From NCBI GenBank assembly GCA_001890945.1, contig MLAX01000003.1, positions 496,001-560,000 of the forward strand: a stretch of DNA of 64,000 nucleotides, read 5' to 3'. Both the position numbers and the translations under genes were made by a program. Origin of the DNA: Alphaproteobacteria bacterium AO1-B (GTDB lineage Bacteria; Pseudomonadota; Alphaproteobacteria; Rhizobiales; Stappiaceae). Of this stretch, positions 27,279 to 35,904 are shown one piece after another. Under the pieces are notes generated by a model. The model searched no databases and had not been told where the DNA came from. It saw only the letters and a list, made by a program, of their open reading frames with translations. Positions within the stretch are counted from its first letter, which is position 1. Every line of letters starts with the position of its first letter.

Positions 27279-27707
27279 ATGGCGACGCGCGGGCATTGTT
27301 TTTGCAAAAAGACGAGCTGGGAATTCACCGGCGAAGTCACCTGGAGCTGTTATTGCCACTGCGATGATTGCCGGCGTAACTGCGCCGCCCCGGTGGTTGC
27401 CTGGCTCGGCGTACCCTTGAAAAATTTCAGATGGACCGGCGCGAAACCCAGAACCCTGGAAAGTTCAAAAGGTGTCTACAGACGCTTTTGCGATACGTGC
27501 GGAACGCCGATGGCCTTCGAGGCCGAACACTACAAAGGGGGCATGCATCTCTATGCAGCAACGCTCGAGCACCCTGAAAACTTCAAACCTGAATTTCATG
27601 TGAACTACAAAAGCAAGCTGCCGTGGCTCCAGATGACGGACGATCTGCCGAAATACGACACCACACTGCTGCATGCGCCTCAGGATTTGACCGAGTACGA
27701 CACCTGA
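27279..27707 (+). CDS. GFA/CENP-V-fold zinc protein
   Basis: 142 residues. Cysteine pairs GHCFCKK, SCYCHCDDCRR and FCDTCGTP give the two-zinc layout of the glutathione-dependent formaldehyde-activating (Gfa/CENP-V) fold. Many members do not act on formaldehyde, so only the fold is claimed. ATG 27279 has GGGAGGGG upstream. Convergent with the radical SAM gene, 24 bp between stops. Confidence 0.9.
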   Translation: MATRGHCFCKKTSWEFTGEVTWSCYCHCDDCRRNCAAPVVAWLGVPLKNFRWTGAKPRTLESSKGVYRRFCDTCGTPMAFEAEHYKGGMHLYAATLEHPENFKPEFHVNYKSKLPWLQMTDDLPKYDTTLLHAPQDLTEYDT

Positions 27708-27731
27708 CGTTTGCGTCTGCCTATTTGCACT

Positions 27732-29303
27732 TTAAGCCACATCGCTTTTCAGCAGTTCATGAGCTGTCGGTGGCAGCGGCGGGCGGGTCGCGTCAGCAAT
27801 TGGCTGGGTGAGCTGCCCTTTCGCATCGGTCAGGAATAGCGGCCCGAAATCCTTAGCGAATTTTGCGTCCAATCGGTGCAATGGCTGGTAAGCGACACTC
27901 AGCGGATCGGTCATTGCATTGAAGGTGCGTTTGGGTTCGCGCCATGTCTGGCGCATTTGGCGGTGATCTCCAATGCGGACACCGCCCGCATATCGGACGA
28001 TCGGGCCGAGCATGCTGATCAAGGTTTGCAGCGTGTCGAACGACTGCCGCCGGGACCAGGCATGGCGCACTGCATGGCGGGAAAACGCGAGCTTCCGGCC
28101 TTTGAACTGCAGAAGATTTGCAAGATACGGAACAACATCATCGAGCGTTTCCTTCGGCCACTCCACCAGTTTTTGACCATCCATATCGGCCAAACGCACA
28201 TTCGGCATCAAACGCCCTTCAGTGGCGGCGGCATTAAAATGCGGCGTGCCGAGGATCGGAATGGTCAAGGACATCAGCGCCGGCAGCGGTGTTTCCGGAC
28301 TGGCCAGCAATCCGTCGATCTGTCCATCGATTTCTGCAATCGTCTGATGCGAAAAGTCCAGCATCATGCCGTAGTCGAAGAGGATCCCGTACTCGGCGCA
28401 GAGCCGCGCGAGCGATCTCGGGTCGGACGAGAGGCTGTGCTTTTTGTTGTAGGCTTTCAAGACCGCAGGATCGAGAGATTCAACGCCTGAAAACAGGGCT
28501 TTACAGCCATTCGCGGCGATGATGGCGAGGTTTTCCGGATTTTTGAAAAAATCACCGGTGACCAAAGCGCCCCATCCGCGGTATTTGCCACGCCGCCAGT
28601 GGTCGCCGAGGAGCTCTGTCCGGCGCACGAAATCCGTGCGGTTGTTGCCGTAGAAATTGTTGTCCAGCACCATCAGCATGGAAGTTTTGCCGCCAGCCTC
28701 GAGCTGGCTGGTGATCTCGGCCGATGAATAAGACTGATAGGCCCGCCCTTCGCCTGTCAGGGAGCAAAAGGCGCACTTGAAATTGCAGTTCTTCGTTGTC
28801 TCGACAAATCCGAGGCCGTAGGACCAGCCCGCAAGATCAAAGCGGGGGGCGGGGTTTTCTGCCCGGCAATCTGCCCCGAGTGTTGCGTCAATCAAATCAT
28901 CGAAGGTCTCGACATCGCCTTGACAAACATAGTCAAAGACGTCGGCACACAGAGCGGGCAGTGCGCGAGCAATCGGTCCACCAATTGCAACGGTAACATC
29001 CGGGCGGGCATTTCTGAAATAAGCAGACAATTGCCGGGCCCGGTCGAAGGCAGCTGTCAATCCGGTCAGTATCACCATATCCGGCCAATCAAACAGGCGG
29101 GGATTGAGCAGCGCCCCGTGATAGACCTCGTCATAGACGCGCACATCCGCGCGGGTTTGATCCAGCCTTCCAGCAAGGTAATAGGGTGCCATCGCGCGCG
29201 GAATGAACAGACGCATGGGTGCTGCAGACCGCCACGGATCAACATAGGCATTCACGATCAAAACCTTTGGCCGTTTTCCGGCCTTTACTGCGTTCTTGAT
29301 CAT
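27732..29303 (-). CDS. radical SAM protein with N-terminal B12-binding-like domain
   Basis: 523 residues from ATG 29303 (CGGAAT upstream; a longer start would overlap the gene before it). Residues ~12-150 resemble the cobalamin-binding Rossmann domain (KVLIVNAYVDPWRS; MVILTGLTAAFDRA; IGGPIARALP). The radical SAM core opens with the cluster motif CNFKCAFC near residue 193 (CxxxCxxC). The C-terminal ~150 residues are family specific. The reaction is unknown; B12-radical SAM enzymes include methylases and ring-forming enzymes. It is 19 bp downstream of a PAS-CPBP membrane protein and probably in the same operon. Confidence 0.85.
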   Translation of the reverse strand: MIKNAVKAGKRPKVLIVNAYVDPWRSAAPMRLFIPRAMAPYYLAGRLDQTRADVRVYDEVYHGALLNPRLFDWPDMVILTGLTAAFDRARQLSAYFRNARPDVTVAIGGPIARALPALCADVFDYVCQGDVETFDDLIDATLGADCRAENPAPRFDLAGWSYGLGFVETTKNCNFKCAFCSLTGEGRAYQSYSSAEITSQLEAGGKTSMLMVLDNNFYGNNRTDFVRRTELLGDHWRRGKYRGWGALVTGDFFKNPENLAIIAANGCKALFSGVESLDPAVLKAYNKKHSLSSDPRSLARLCAEYGILFDYGMMLDFSHQTIAEIDGQIDGLLASPETPLPALMSLTIPILGTPHFNAAATEGRLMPNVRLADMDGQKLVEWPKETLDDVVPYLANLLQFKGRKLAFSRHAVRHAWSRRQSFDTLQTLISMLGPIVRYAGGVRIGDHRQMRQTWREPKRTFNAMTDPLSVAYQPLHRLDAKFAKDFGPLFLTDAKGQLTQPIADATRPPLPPTAHELLKSDVA

Positions 29304-29322
29304 GAAAAATTCCGATTGCGGC

Positions 29323-30417
29323 TCATACCTGGTCCAGACCAGCGAATATCCCCAAGATGAAGATCGCGTAAACACCGATCATGGCGTGGGAAATGATTGA
29401 AGGGACGACACTGCCGGAGCGCATGAACAACCAGCCCCATAGAAGCGACGGGGCTATGACAGCGAGCGACACGAGCGGGTTTAGGTGGGCATGAAGAACC
29501 GCGAACAGAAGTGTCGATACCAGATTGGCCACCCAGCCTGCCGGGCCGATCACGCCGGTGAGAAAACTCTGGAGCGGTGCTTGGATGGCGCAGCGGATCG
29601 CAAATTGCTGAAACAGCACCGAAACCAGATAGATTGCCAAAGCGATGAGAAACAGCCCGGGCTCCCGGACCCGGGTTCCATCGTCCAGAACCAGGAAACT
29701 GAAGAGCTCAGGTGGCGTGGCACCATCCTCGCGGGCGAGTGAAATGAAGATCAGTTTGCCGAGCGTCATCAGGACACAGAAACTCAGCGACCAGACAATA
29801 CTCTCAACCACGTAGCGCTTTTCCGGGCGCAGATTGAGCTTCAGGGTCCGGCTTTCCGGAGAGGACCAGCGGTCAAGGAAAAATGCGATGATAACGAGTG
29901 TCAGGAGCGCGATCACCGGGCCAAGATCGTAAAAATGGGCTCGTGCGAGTTTCTGGATTGGCTCCAGAAGCAAGGTGAACACACTGAAAATCGTCAGGAT
30001 CGCAACGATGAAACGGCCCGTTGATGCGCGCTCGCGTTCGCGGTCGGCCGTTCGGGTCAAAAGCTCCACCCGCTCACTTTCATCGGCGAGCATGACCAGA
30101 ACCCCAATGCGTTCATCGGAGCCTTTCCGGTGAAGCAAAACCGTCCGGACACTGAGATGGAGCACACCCTCCGGCCGTTCCAAGCTGATCGTTGCAACGT
30201 GTTCCTTGTCCGGCTGTCGGACGGCCTCAAGCACACAGTCTGTGAAAGCGTCGAGATCTTCGAGCGGCAGGAAGACCTCAGCAACCGTTAGTCCAACCAC
30301 GTCGTTTGCCATGAGCCCAAAGATTGCTTCAGCACCGGGATTGAACGATGTCAGCACCCCATGGGGATCAATGGTGATGATGCCATCGCGAGACGAAGCG
30401 ACAATATCGTCTGTCAT
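29323..30417 (-). CDS. PAS domain fused to a CPBP-like membrane protease domain lacking the EE pair
   Basis: 364 residues from ATG 30417; TTG 30456 is an alternative, and neither has a clear ribosome site. Residues ~4-110 form a PAS sensor (SRDGIITIDPHGVLTSFNPGAEAIFG). About eight membrane helices follow. The last part is CPBP/Abi-like: FxxxH is present (FAVLH), and HAMIG matches the third motif, but the catalytic EExxxR is QQFAIR (codons CAG CAA). A pseudo-protease or signalling receptor is therefore more likely than an active prenyl-endopeptidase. It directly precedes the radical SAM gene (19-bp gap), suggesting sensed control of that enzyme, which is inference. Confidence 0.8.
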   Translation of the reverse strand: MTDDIVASSRDGIITIDPHGVLTSFNPGAEAIFGLMANDVVGLTVAEVFLPLEDLDAFTDCVLEAVRQPDKEHVATISLERPEGVLHLSVRTVLLHRKGSDERIGVLVMLADESERVELLTRTADRERERASTGRFIVAILTIFSVFTLLLEPIQKLARAHFYDLGPVIALLTLVIIAFFLDRWSSPESRTLKLNLRPEKRYVVESIVWSLSFCVLMTLGKLIFISLAREDGATPPELFSFLVLDDGTRVREPGLFLIALAIYLVSVLFQQFAIRCAIQAPLQSFLTGVIGPAGWVANLVSTLLFAVLHAHLNPLVSLAVIAPSLLWGWLFMRSGSVVPSIISHAMIGVYAIFILGIFAGLDQV

Positions 30418-30626
30418 CGCCGCCGGAAAAACTTGCGTTTGATCCGGGTCAGTCAAAAGAGCACCGGGCTAGAGCTGAACCGCTGCGGGTTGCCGGGAAA
30501 ACTGAAATTAAAGTGGTCACAGAAGCAGTCAATCTGGATGTGCAAGTATCGATCTGCGGCCAACATAGCCGCAACGAGCCCACTCGCGCCACCCGTCTCG
30601 CACCGTGGTCCACTGCAGAGGTGGAC

Positions 30627-32009
30627 TTACGCCACCTCGAACCATTCCATCATGCCGGAGGCCGCATGGCCAAGCATGTGGCAGTGAACCAACCATTTGC
30701 CGGGATTGTCGGCGACCAATGCAATCTTCACAGTTTCGCCGCGCTGGGTTGTAAACGTGTCGCGCCAGTCTGGGTGAGCCAGCTTCTCGCCGTTGCGCTC
30801 CAGAACCCGGAAATGATGGCCGTGCAGATGGATCGCGTGGGGGAAGGCGGTGTTGTTGGTGCTTTCCAAAACGATTGTCTCACCGCGTTTTGCTGAGAAA
30901 AGCGGTTTGTCGCCCATGCCCGCCTGGCCGTTGAATGCCCAGAAGTTTCCGGCCTGTACCAACTCCCGCATGGACATTTCCTGACCGTTCATTGTGGCCG
31001 ATTGCATCTGGCCCATAGCCCCACCCGCCATGACGAGCGGGAAAGACCGGGCGTTTGCAAGATCGGGTTCGGGGAGAGAGTTGGGGGCTGGAACTCTTAG
31101 TTCCTCTGGCACTGCTTTCTCACCGGACACAACGAAATTGGCAAAGGTAAAAGGCTGGCCTGTCATCATTTCAAATGGGATCGGTCCGGCGCTGTCTGGC
31201 TTCATCACAAGATCCATGCGCTGGGCGGGCGCGAGCTGTATGACGCCGTCAATGTCTCTGGCTGTGTCGAAGCCTTGACCGTCCAGTGCGATGACCTTGG
31301 CGCCAAAACGGGACGGGGCCAGATCAAGGACACGAGAGGCTGAAGTGTTGATCAGGCGGATACGATGCCAGCGGCCTTTTGTAACCGGAATGTCGGGAAG
31401 CGATGTGCCGTTGATGGTCAACCAGTTGCCAAGCCGTCCAGCATGAGAGAAATCATGCCGGGCACCGAAGCTCGCCGTATCAAGCAGGCCATTGTCGTCC
31501 AATCGCCAATCGGAAAGCGAAAGGATGATGTCGGCATCCGGCGCGAAGGGATTGTCGTCCTCTTCGATAATGAGAGGACCGGCCAATCCGCGCGGCACCT
31601 GGTTCCAACTCATGTGATGGGCGTGATACCAGTATGTTCCAGCATCGGGGGCGACAAAGTCATAGTCGAAGGTCTCACCAGGCTGCACCGCTGGCTGCGT
31701 GAGCCCGGAAACGCCGTCCATGGCATTGTCGATCCGGATACCATGCCAATGGACTGATGTCGGTTCGTCAAGGCTGTTCTTGAAGCGAACCTTGACCCGC
31801 TCTCCGCGCTTAACCCGGATTTCCGGTCCGGGGAGTTTCCCGTTGTAGAGCCAGAGATCAGACAGGCCGCCATCTTCGCCGTAAAGCCGGCCTTGCCCTT
31901 TGACGGCTTCCAGCTGAATGAAGCCATCATCAGTCGCCGCCATTACAAATCGGGGCATGCTCAATAGCGCTGCAGAAGATGCCGATTTGAGGAACTGTCT
32001 TCTATTCAT
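30627..32009 (-). CDS. multicopper oxidase, Tat-exported
   Basis: 460 residues. The N-terminus MNRRQFLKSASSAALL is a twin-arginine signal, so the folded copper enzyme goes to the periplasm. Copper ligand clusters are all present: HWHGIRI, YWYHAHH, HAIHLHGHHFRVL and WLVHCHMLGHAASGMME, with Cys as the type-1 ligand. Three cupredoxin domains as in CueO/laccases. A Met-rich stretch (GQMQSATMNGQEMSM) is reminiscent of cuprous-oxidase substrates. Likely copper detoxification or phenol/metal oxidation; the substrate is not decidable. Divergent from dfrA. Confidence 0.92.
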   Translation of the reverse strand: MNRRQFLKSASSAALLSMPRFVMAATDDGFIQLEAVKGQGRLYGEDGGLSDLWLYNGKLPGPEIRVKRGERVKVRFKNSLDEPTSVHWHGIRIDNAMDGVSGLTQPAVQPGETFDYDFVAPDAGTYWYHAHHMSWNQVPRGLAGPLIIEEDDNPFAPDADIILSLSDWRLDDNGLLDTASFGARHDFSHAGRLGNWLTINGTSLPDIPVTKGRWHRIRLINTSASRVLDLAPSRFGAKVIALDGQGFDTARDIDGVIQLAPAQRMDLVMKPDSAGPIPFEMMTGQPFTFANFVVSGEKAVPEELRVPAPNSLPEPDLANARSFPLVMAGGAMGQMQSATMNGQEMSMRELVQAGNFWAFNGQAGMGDKPLFSAKRGETIVLESTNNTAFPHAIHLHGHHFRVLERNGEKLAHPDWRDTFTTQRGETVKIALVADNPGKWLVHCHMLGHAASGMMEWFEVA

Positions 32010-32237
32010 GCTGTCTTCACGGCCATAAAAGTGTCAGCGAGGATGGGACCGGGCCTGTCGAGCTTAGAACGCAGGGCCGGTCGTCTTCGGAATAATAGGG
32101 TGGGACTATGGGGCTTCCAGTTGCAGGAAGGTCAAGCCCGTGCCGTACAAATGCGCTGCGTATGAAAAAGCGCTCGTTTTCCGGCTGGTACACGTGTTAC
32201 GAGCCGGTTGATCATGAGAATCGAGCGGGAGTGGGTT

Positions 32238-32747
32238 TTGTCTGAAATTGTCGTAATTGCTGCTGTGGCCAAAAACGGGATCATTGGCGCCGACAATGAT
32301 ATGCCCTGGCGGTTGTCATCCGATCTTAAGCGCTTCAAAGCCATGACCTTAGGCAAACCGGTCATCATGGGCCGGAAGACATTTTTGTCGTTTGGCGGGA
32401 AACCTTTGCCCGGCCGTCCGCACATCGTAATATCGCGAGATCCTGAGTATAAGCCCGATGGTGCAGAAGCGGCGACCTCTCTTGAAAGCGCGATGGACCG
32501 CGCGCGTGAAATTGCCGCAGACACGTCTGTAGATGTGATTGCAATCATCGGTGGTGGTCAGATTTATGCTCAAGCGATGGACCTGGCTGATCGTCTGGAA
32601 ATCACAGAAGTCGTTGCTGAACCCATCGGAGATACGCGGTTCCCTGAGATTGATACGGCTATCTGGTCGGAAACTGCCCGCGTATCCGGAGAGCAAACGG
32701 AAAAAGACAGTGCACCGTTCACATTTGTAACATATCGGCGCAAATGA
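32238..32747 (+). CDS. folA: dihydrofolate reductase
   Basis: 169 residues if started at TTG 32238, which has GGAG eight nt upstream and gives the family-like N-terminus SEIVVIAAVAKNGIIGADNDMPW; ATGs at 32208/32214 would add 8-10 residues. Reduces dihydrofolate with NADPH. Visible: NDMPWRLSSDLKRFK with the catalytic Asp, GKPVIMGRKTF, and IGGGQIYAQAM. A GNAT gene and hflKC follow on the same strand. Confidence 0.93.
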   Translation: MSEIVVIAAVAKNGIIGADNDMPWRLSSDLKRFKAMTLGKPVIMGRKTFLSFGGKPLPGRPHIVISRDPEYKPDGAEAATSLESAMDRAREIAADTSVDVIAIIGGGQIYAQAMDLADRLEITEVVAEPIGDTRFPEIDTAIWSETARVSGEQTEKDSAPFTFVTYRRK

Positions 32748-32762
32748 GCACTCACGCGATCT

Positions 32763-33230
32763 GTGGAGACAATTTTGAAGAATAAGCTTAACGGCGCCTG
32801 GAATTCATTTGACGCTTTGAGCCCGCGGGACGTGCATGACCTTTTGAAGCTTCGGCAGGATGTGTTCATGCTGGAACAGGACTGCCTTTTTCCGGAGATC
32901 GATGGCAAAGACCCGGACACAGAGCATTATTTCCTGCGGGATGCGGAAACCGGCGCTCTCGCGGGCGCAATCCGATTGTCATCGAGCGGCGATGGCGCGA
33001 TCCGGATTGGCCGTGTCGTTGTGGCGCAGTCCCATCGCGGCCTTGGTCTTGGCCGCGACTTGATGCTGGCGGGCATGGAAAAGGCGCGGCAAATTGCGCC
33101 AACTGGAGAAGTGCACCTTTCCGCGCAGGCTCATCTTGAAAAATTCTATGCATCCCTTGGGTTTCGGACGGTTTCCGAAGTCTATTTGGAAGACGATATT
33201 CCCCACATCGACATGATCGCGGCGCTTTAG
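32763..33230 (+). CDS. ElaA-like GNAT acetyltransferase
   Basis: 155 residues. LLKLRQDVFMLEQDCLFPEIDGKD is the ElaA signature; the acetyl-CoA loop is RIGRVVVAQSHRGLGLGRDLM. The start is GTG 32763 (a TTG four codons on is possible). Starts 15 bp after dfrA, so likely co-transcribed. Substrate unknown. Confidence 0.88.
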   Translation: METILKNKLNGAWNSFDALSPRDVHDLLKLRQDVFMLEQDCLFPEIDGKDPDTEHYFLRDAETGALAGAIRLSSSGDGAIRIGRVVVAQSHRGLGLGRDLMLAGMEKARQIAPTGEVHLSAQAHLEKFYASLGFRTVSEVYLEDDIPHIDMIAAL

Positions 33231-33353
33231 AATCGGCTGATGTCCTTTCAAGTCCGGTTCAATACCTAATGGGGCTTGAAAATCGACGGCAAATAGCCCA
33301 CCTGCGGTCCGGGAAGATCACGTTGTTCATATGGTGGGAAGCCGGGTGCTGCG

Positions 33354-33382
33354 TTGAAAGCACAAGGTAACCTCCCTATAAC
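33354..33382 (+). promoter_or_regulatory. promoter upstream of hflK
   Basis: TTGAAA (33354-33359), 17-nt spacer, TATAAC (33377-33382), about 80 bp before hflK. The CCCTATAA context also resembles the heat-shock (RpoH) pattern TTGAAA...CCCAT, fitting a protease-regulator operon; that reading is inference. Confidence 0.5.
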
Positions 33383-33459
33383 CTACGTTGAGTCAGAACG
33401 GGCGAAAGCCCAAATCCAGCCGCGGGTATCGTGGCTGGAGTTCACAGAAGGAAGTCTTG

Positions 33460-34659
33460 ATGCCTTGGAGCAATCAGTCAGGTGGCGGTGGTGGCCCCTG
33501 GGGTGGTGGAAACAACGGCGGCCCATGGGGCGGCGGTGGAGGAAACAACAACGGTCCGTGGGGCGGTGGTCCCAATCGGGGCGGTGGCGGCGGCGGTGGC
33601 AATCCGCCTGACCTTGAAGAACTCCTGAAACGCACCCAGGACCGCATGAAAAACGTCCTGCCAGGTGGCGGCGGTGGTCTTGGCATCCTGGGCATTCTGA
33701 TTGTTATTGGCCTTGGTGTCCTTGGTTGGCTCGCAACCGGTGTCTACATCGTCGACGAAGGTCGCGGTGAGGTCGGTGTTGAGCTTGTGCTTGGTAAGGT
33801 CACAGACCAGACAGGCACCGGGTTCCACTACAATTGGCCATATCCGATCGGTGAGGTTTACAAGCCGCAGGTCGAGCAGCAGCGCGAAACCACCGTTGGT
33901 GTTGAAGAGCTCTTCACGAACACTGGCGCAGTTCGCTCCCGCGATGTTCCGGAAGAGAGCCTCATGCTGACCGGTGACGAAAACATCGTTGATGTCGGCT
34001 TCAAGGTTCAGTGGCGTATCAAAAACACCCGTGATGGCATCACAAACTTCCTGTTCAACATTCAGAACCCGGAAGGCACTGTTAAGGCAGTTGCGGAAAG
34101 CGCGATGCGTGAGGTCGTTGGCGAATCCAACATTGACGCGATCCTGACGCAGAACCGCGTGACCATTCAGAACGACGTTGCAACCTTGATGCAAAGCACG
34201 CTGGACTCCTACCAGGCCGGTATCGAGATCACCGAAGTGCAGATGCAGAAGGTTGACCCGCCGCAGCAGGTTATTGACGCGTTCCGCGATGTTCAGGCCG
34301 CACGTGCGGACCAGGAGCGTATCCAGAACGAAGCGCAAGCCTACGCCAACCGGATGGTTCCGGAAGCGCGCGGTGAAGCTGCCCGTATCCTGGAACGCGC
34401 GAATGCCTACAAAGAGCAGGCAATCGCCGAAGCGACCGGTCAATCACAGCGTTTCACCAAAATTTATGAAGAGTACAGAAATGCGCCTGATGTGACGCGC
34501 GAACGTCTGTACCTGGAAACCCTGGAGAGAGTCTTGGGTGATAACAACAAGATCATCATCGACAGCAACTCCGCTGGATCTGGCGTCCTGCCATTCCTAC
34601 CGCTGAACGACCTCAACGGTCGCGGCGCCGGCCAGTCCACCCGTACGGGAGGTAACTGA
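33460..34659 (+). CDS. hflK: FtsH protease modulator HflK
   Basis: 399 residues from ATG 33460 (GAAGGAAG upstream). The first ~50 residues are Gly/Asn/Trp-Pro repeats (PWGGG units), then one membrane helix (LGILGILIVIGLGVLGWL) and a periplasmic SPFH/band-7 domain (VYIVDEGRGEVGVELVLGK onward), ending in the long helical region DPPQQVIDAFRDVQAARADQ. With HflC it caps the membrane protease FtsH and limits its activity. hflC follows by 2 bp. Confidence 0.95.
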   Translation: MPWSNQSGGGGGPWGGGNNGGPWGGGGGNNNGPWGGGPNRGGGGGGGNPPDLEELLKRTQDRMKNVLPGGGGGLGILGILIVIGLGVLGWLATGVYIVDEGRGEVGVELVLGKVTDQTGTGFHYNWPYPIGEVYKPQVEQQRETTVGVEELFTNTGAVRSRDVPEESLMLTGDENIVDVGFKVQWRIKNTRDGITNFLFNIQNPEGTVKAVAESAMREVVGESNIDAILTQNRVTIQNDVATLMQSTLDSYQAGIEITEVQMQKVDPPQQVIDAFRDVQAARADQERIQNEAQAYANRMVPEARGEAARILERANAYKEQAIAEATGQSQRFTKIYEEYRNAPDVTRERLYLETLERVLGDNNKIIIDSNSAGSGVLPFLPLNDLNGRGAGQSTRTGGN

Positions 34660-34661
34660 TC

Positions 34662-35591
34662 ATGCGTAGCGGTATTCTTGGTATTGTTGTCGTTGTTATC
34701 GGCTTTCTGCTCTACACCTCGATCTTCGTCGTCAATCCGACGCAGCAGGCACTGGTTCTGCAGCTCGGACGTGTCGACCGGGTGATCCAGGAGCCGGGTC
34801 CGCAATTGAAATACCCGTTCGTGCAGAACGTGGTTTACCTCGACAAGCGGATCCTCGATTTGAACATGAGCCCGCAGGAAGTGATTGCGGCTGATCTGAA
34901 GCGTCTCGTCGTGGATGCCTTCGCACGCTACCGGATTTCAAACCCGGTCCTGTTCTATCAGCGCGTGAACAACATCCCGACGGCGAACCAGCGTCTGTCA
35001 ACGTTCCTTCAGTCTTCGCTCCGGTCCGAGTTGGGTAAAGCATCCTTCGAAGCCATCGTCCGGGATGACCGGTCTGGCCTCATGGAGCAGATCCGTCAGG
35101 AAGTCTCCCAGGCGGCGTCTGAGCTTGGCATTGAAGTTGTCGACGTGAAGATCCGCCGTGCGGACCTTCCGGATGCGAACTCGCAGGCGATTTTCGCCCG
35201 GATGCAGACCGAGCGTCAGCGGGAAGCAACAGAGATCCGCGCGCAGGGTGAAGAGCAATCCCGCCGTATCCGGTCTCGTGCCGACCGTGACGCAACCGTT
35301 CTTGTTGCAGAAGCCAACCGTGATTCAGAAATCATTCGCGGTGATGGTGATGCGGAGCGGAACCGGATCTTTGCTGAAGCCTTCGGTGCAGATCCTGAGT
35401 TCTTCGCGTTTTATCGGTCCATGCAGGCGTATGAAGCCGGATTGCAGTCGGGCGATACAAGCTTGGTGCTATCTCCGGATTCCAGCTTCTTCCGGTTCTT
35501 CAAGGATCCGACCGGTGTGAATGCTCCGGCCGGCGGTGGTGGATCTGACGATGTGGAAGATATCCGGTCACCCTCGCTCGCCGCGCAATGA
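34662..35591 (+). CDS. hflC: FtsH protease modulator HflC
   Basis: 309 residues: an N-terminal membrane helix (GILGIVVVVIGFLLYTSIFVV), SPFH domain (NPTQQALVLQLGRVDRVI) and the helical segment with VDVKIRRADLPDANSQAIFARMQTERQREATEIRAQGEEQ. Partner of HflK. Its last codons overlap the start of the DUF2065 gene by 4 bp, indicating translational coupling. Confidence 0.96.
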   Translation: MRSGILGIVVVVIGFLLYTSIFVVNPTQQALVLQLGRVDRVIQEPGPQLKYPFVQNVVYLDKRILDLNMSPQEVIAADLKRLVVDAFARYRISNPVLFYQRVNNIPTANQRLSTFLQSSLRSELGKASFEAIVRDDRSGLMEQIRQEVSQAASELGIEVVDVKIRRADLPDANSQAIFARMQTERQREATEIRAQGEEQSRRIRSRADRDATVLVAEANRDSEIIRGDGDAERNRIFAEAFGADPEFFAFYRSMQAYEAGLQSGDTSLVLSPDSSFFRFFKDPTGVNAPAGGGGSDDVEDIRSPSLAAQ

Positions 35592-35773
35592 ATGAGTTTT
35601 TAACGGCGATCGGTTTGGTCCTGGTGTTGGAAGGAGTTCTGTACGCAATTGCGCCAAGTGGCATGAAAAATGTCATGCGCAGTGCTCTGGAAACACCGGA
35701 CCAAACGCTTCGCGCCGCGGGACTAGGCGCGGCCGTTATTGGCGTATTTCTTGTGTGGATCATCCGCGGATAG
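35588..35773 (+). CDS. DUF2065 small membrane protein (YjeT-like)
   Basis: 61 residues, two hydrophobic helices (EFLTAIGLVLVLEGVLYAIAP and AAGLGAAVIGVFLVWIIRG). The family usually follows hflC, as here (ATGA overlap). Function unknown; probably accessory to the HflKC-FtsH complex. Confidence 0.9.
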   Translation: MNEFLTAIGLVLVLEGVLYAIAPSGMKNVMRSALETPDQTLRAAGLGAAVIGVFLVWIIRG

Positions 35774-35785
35774 CGAAAAGTTTAA

Positions 35786-35813
35786 GGGCGGGAGGGGCCA
35801 AAACCTCCCGCCC
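35786..35813 (+). terminator. hairpin after the hflK-hflC-DUF2065 operon
   Basis: GGGCGGGAGG / CCTCCCGCCC perfect stem with an 8-nt loop, 12 bp after the DUF2065 stop. The following bases are only partly T, so it may terminate incompletely and let transcription reach degP. Confidence 0.6.
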
Positions 35814-35904
35814 GTTCTATATTGTCTGCTAAGTCCTGGGCATCGCCCAGTCCCGTTCGCACTCTCACGACAGTCACGATGGCTGGTATGGAGGATAAAG
35901 CCCT

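Noticed and set aside
33478..33610. GGTGG-rich repeats resembling a tandem repeat array
   Set aside because: They code for the Gly-rich N-terminus typical of HflK.
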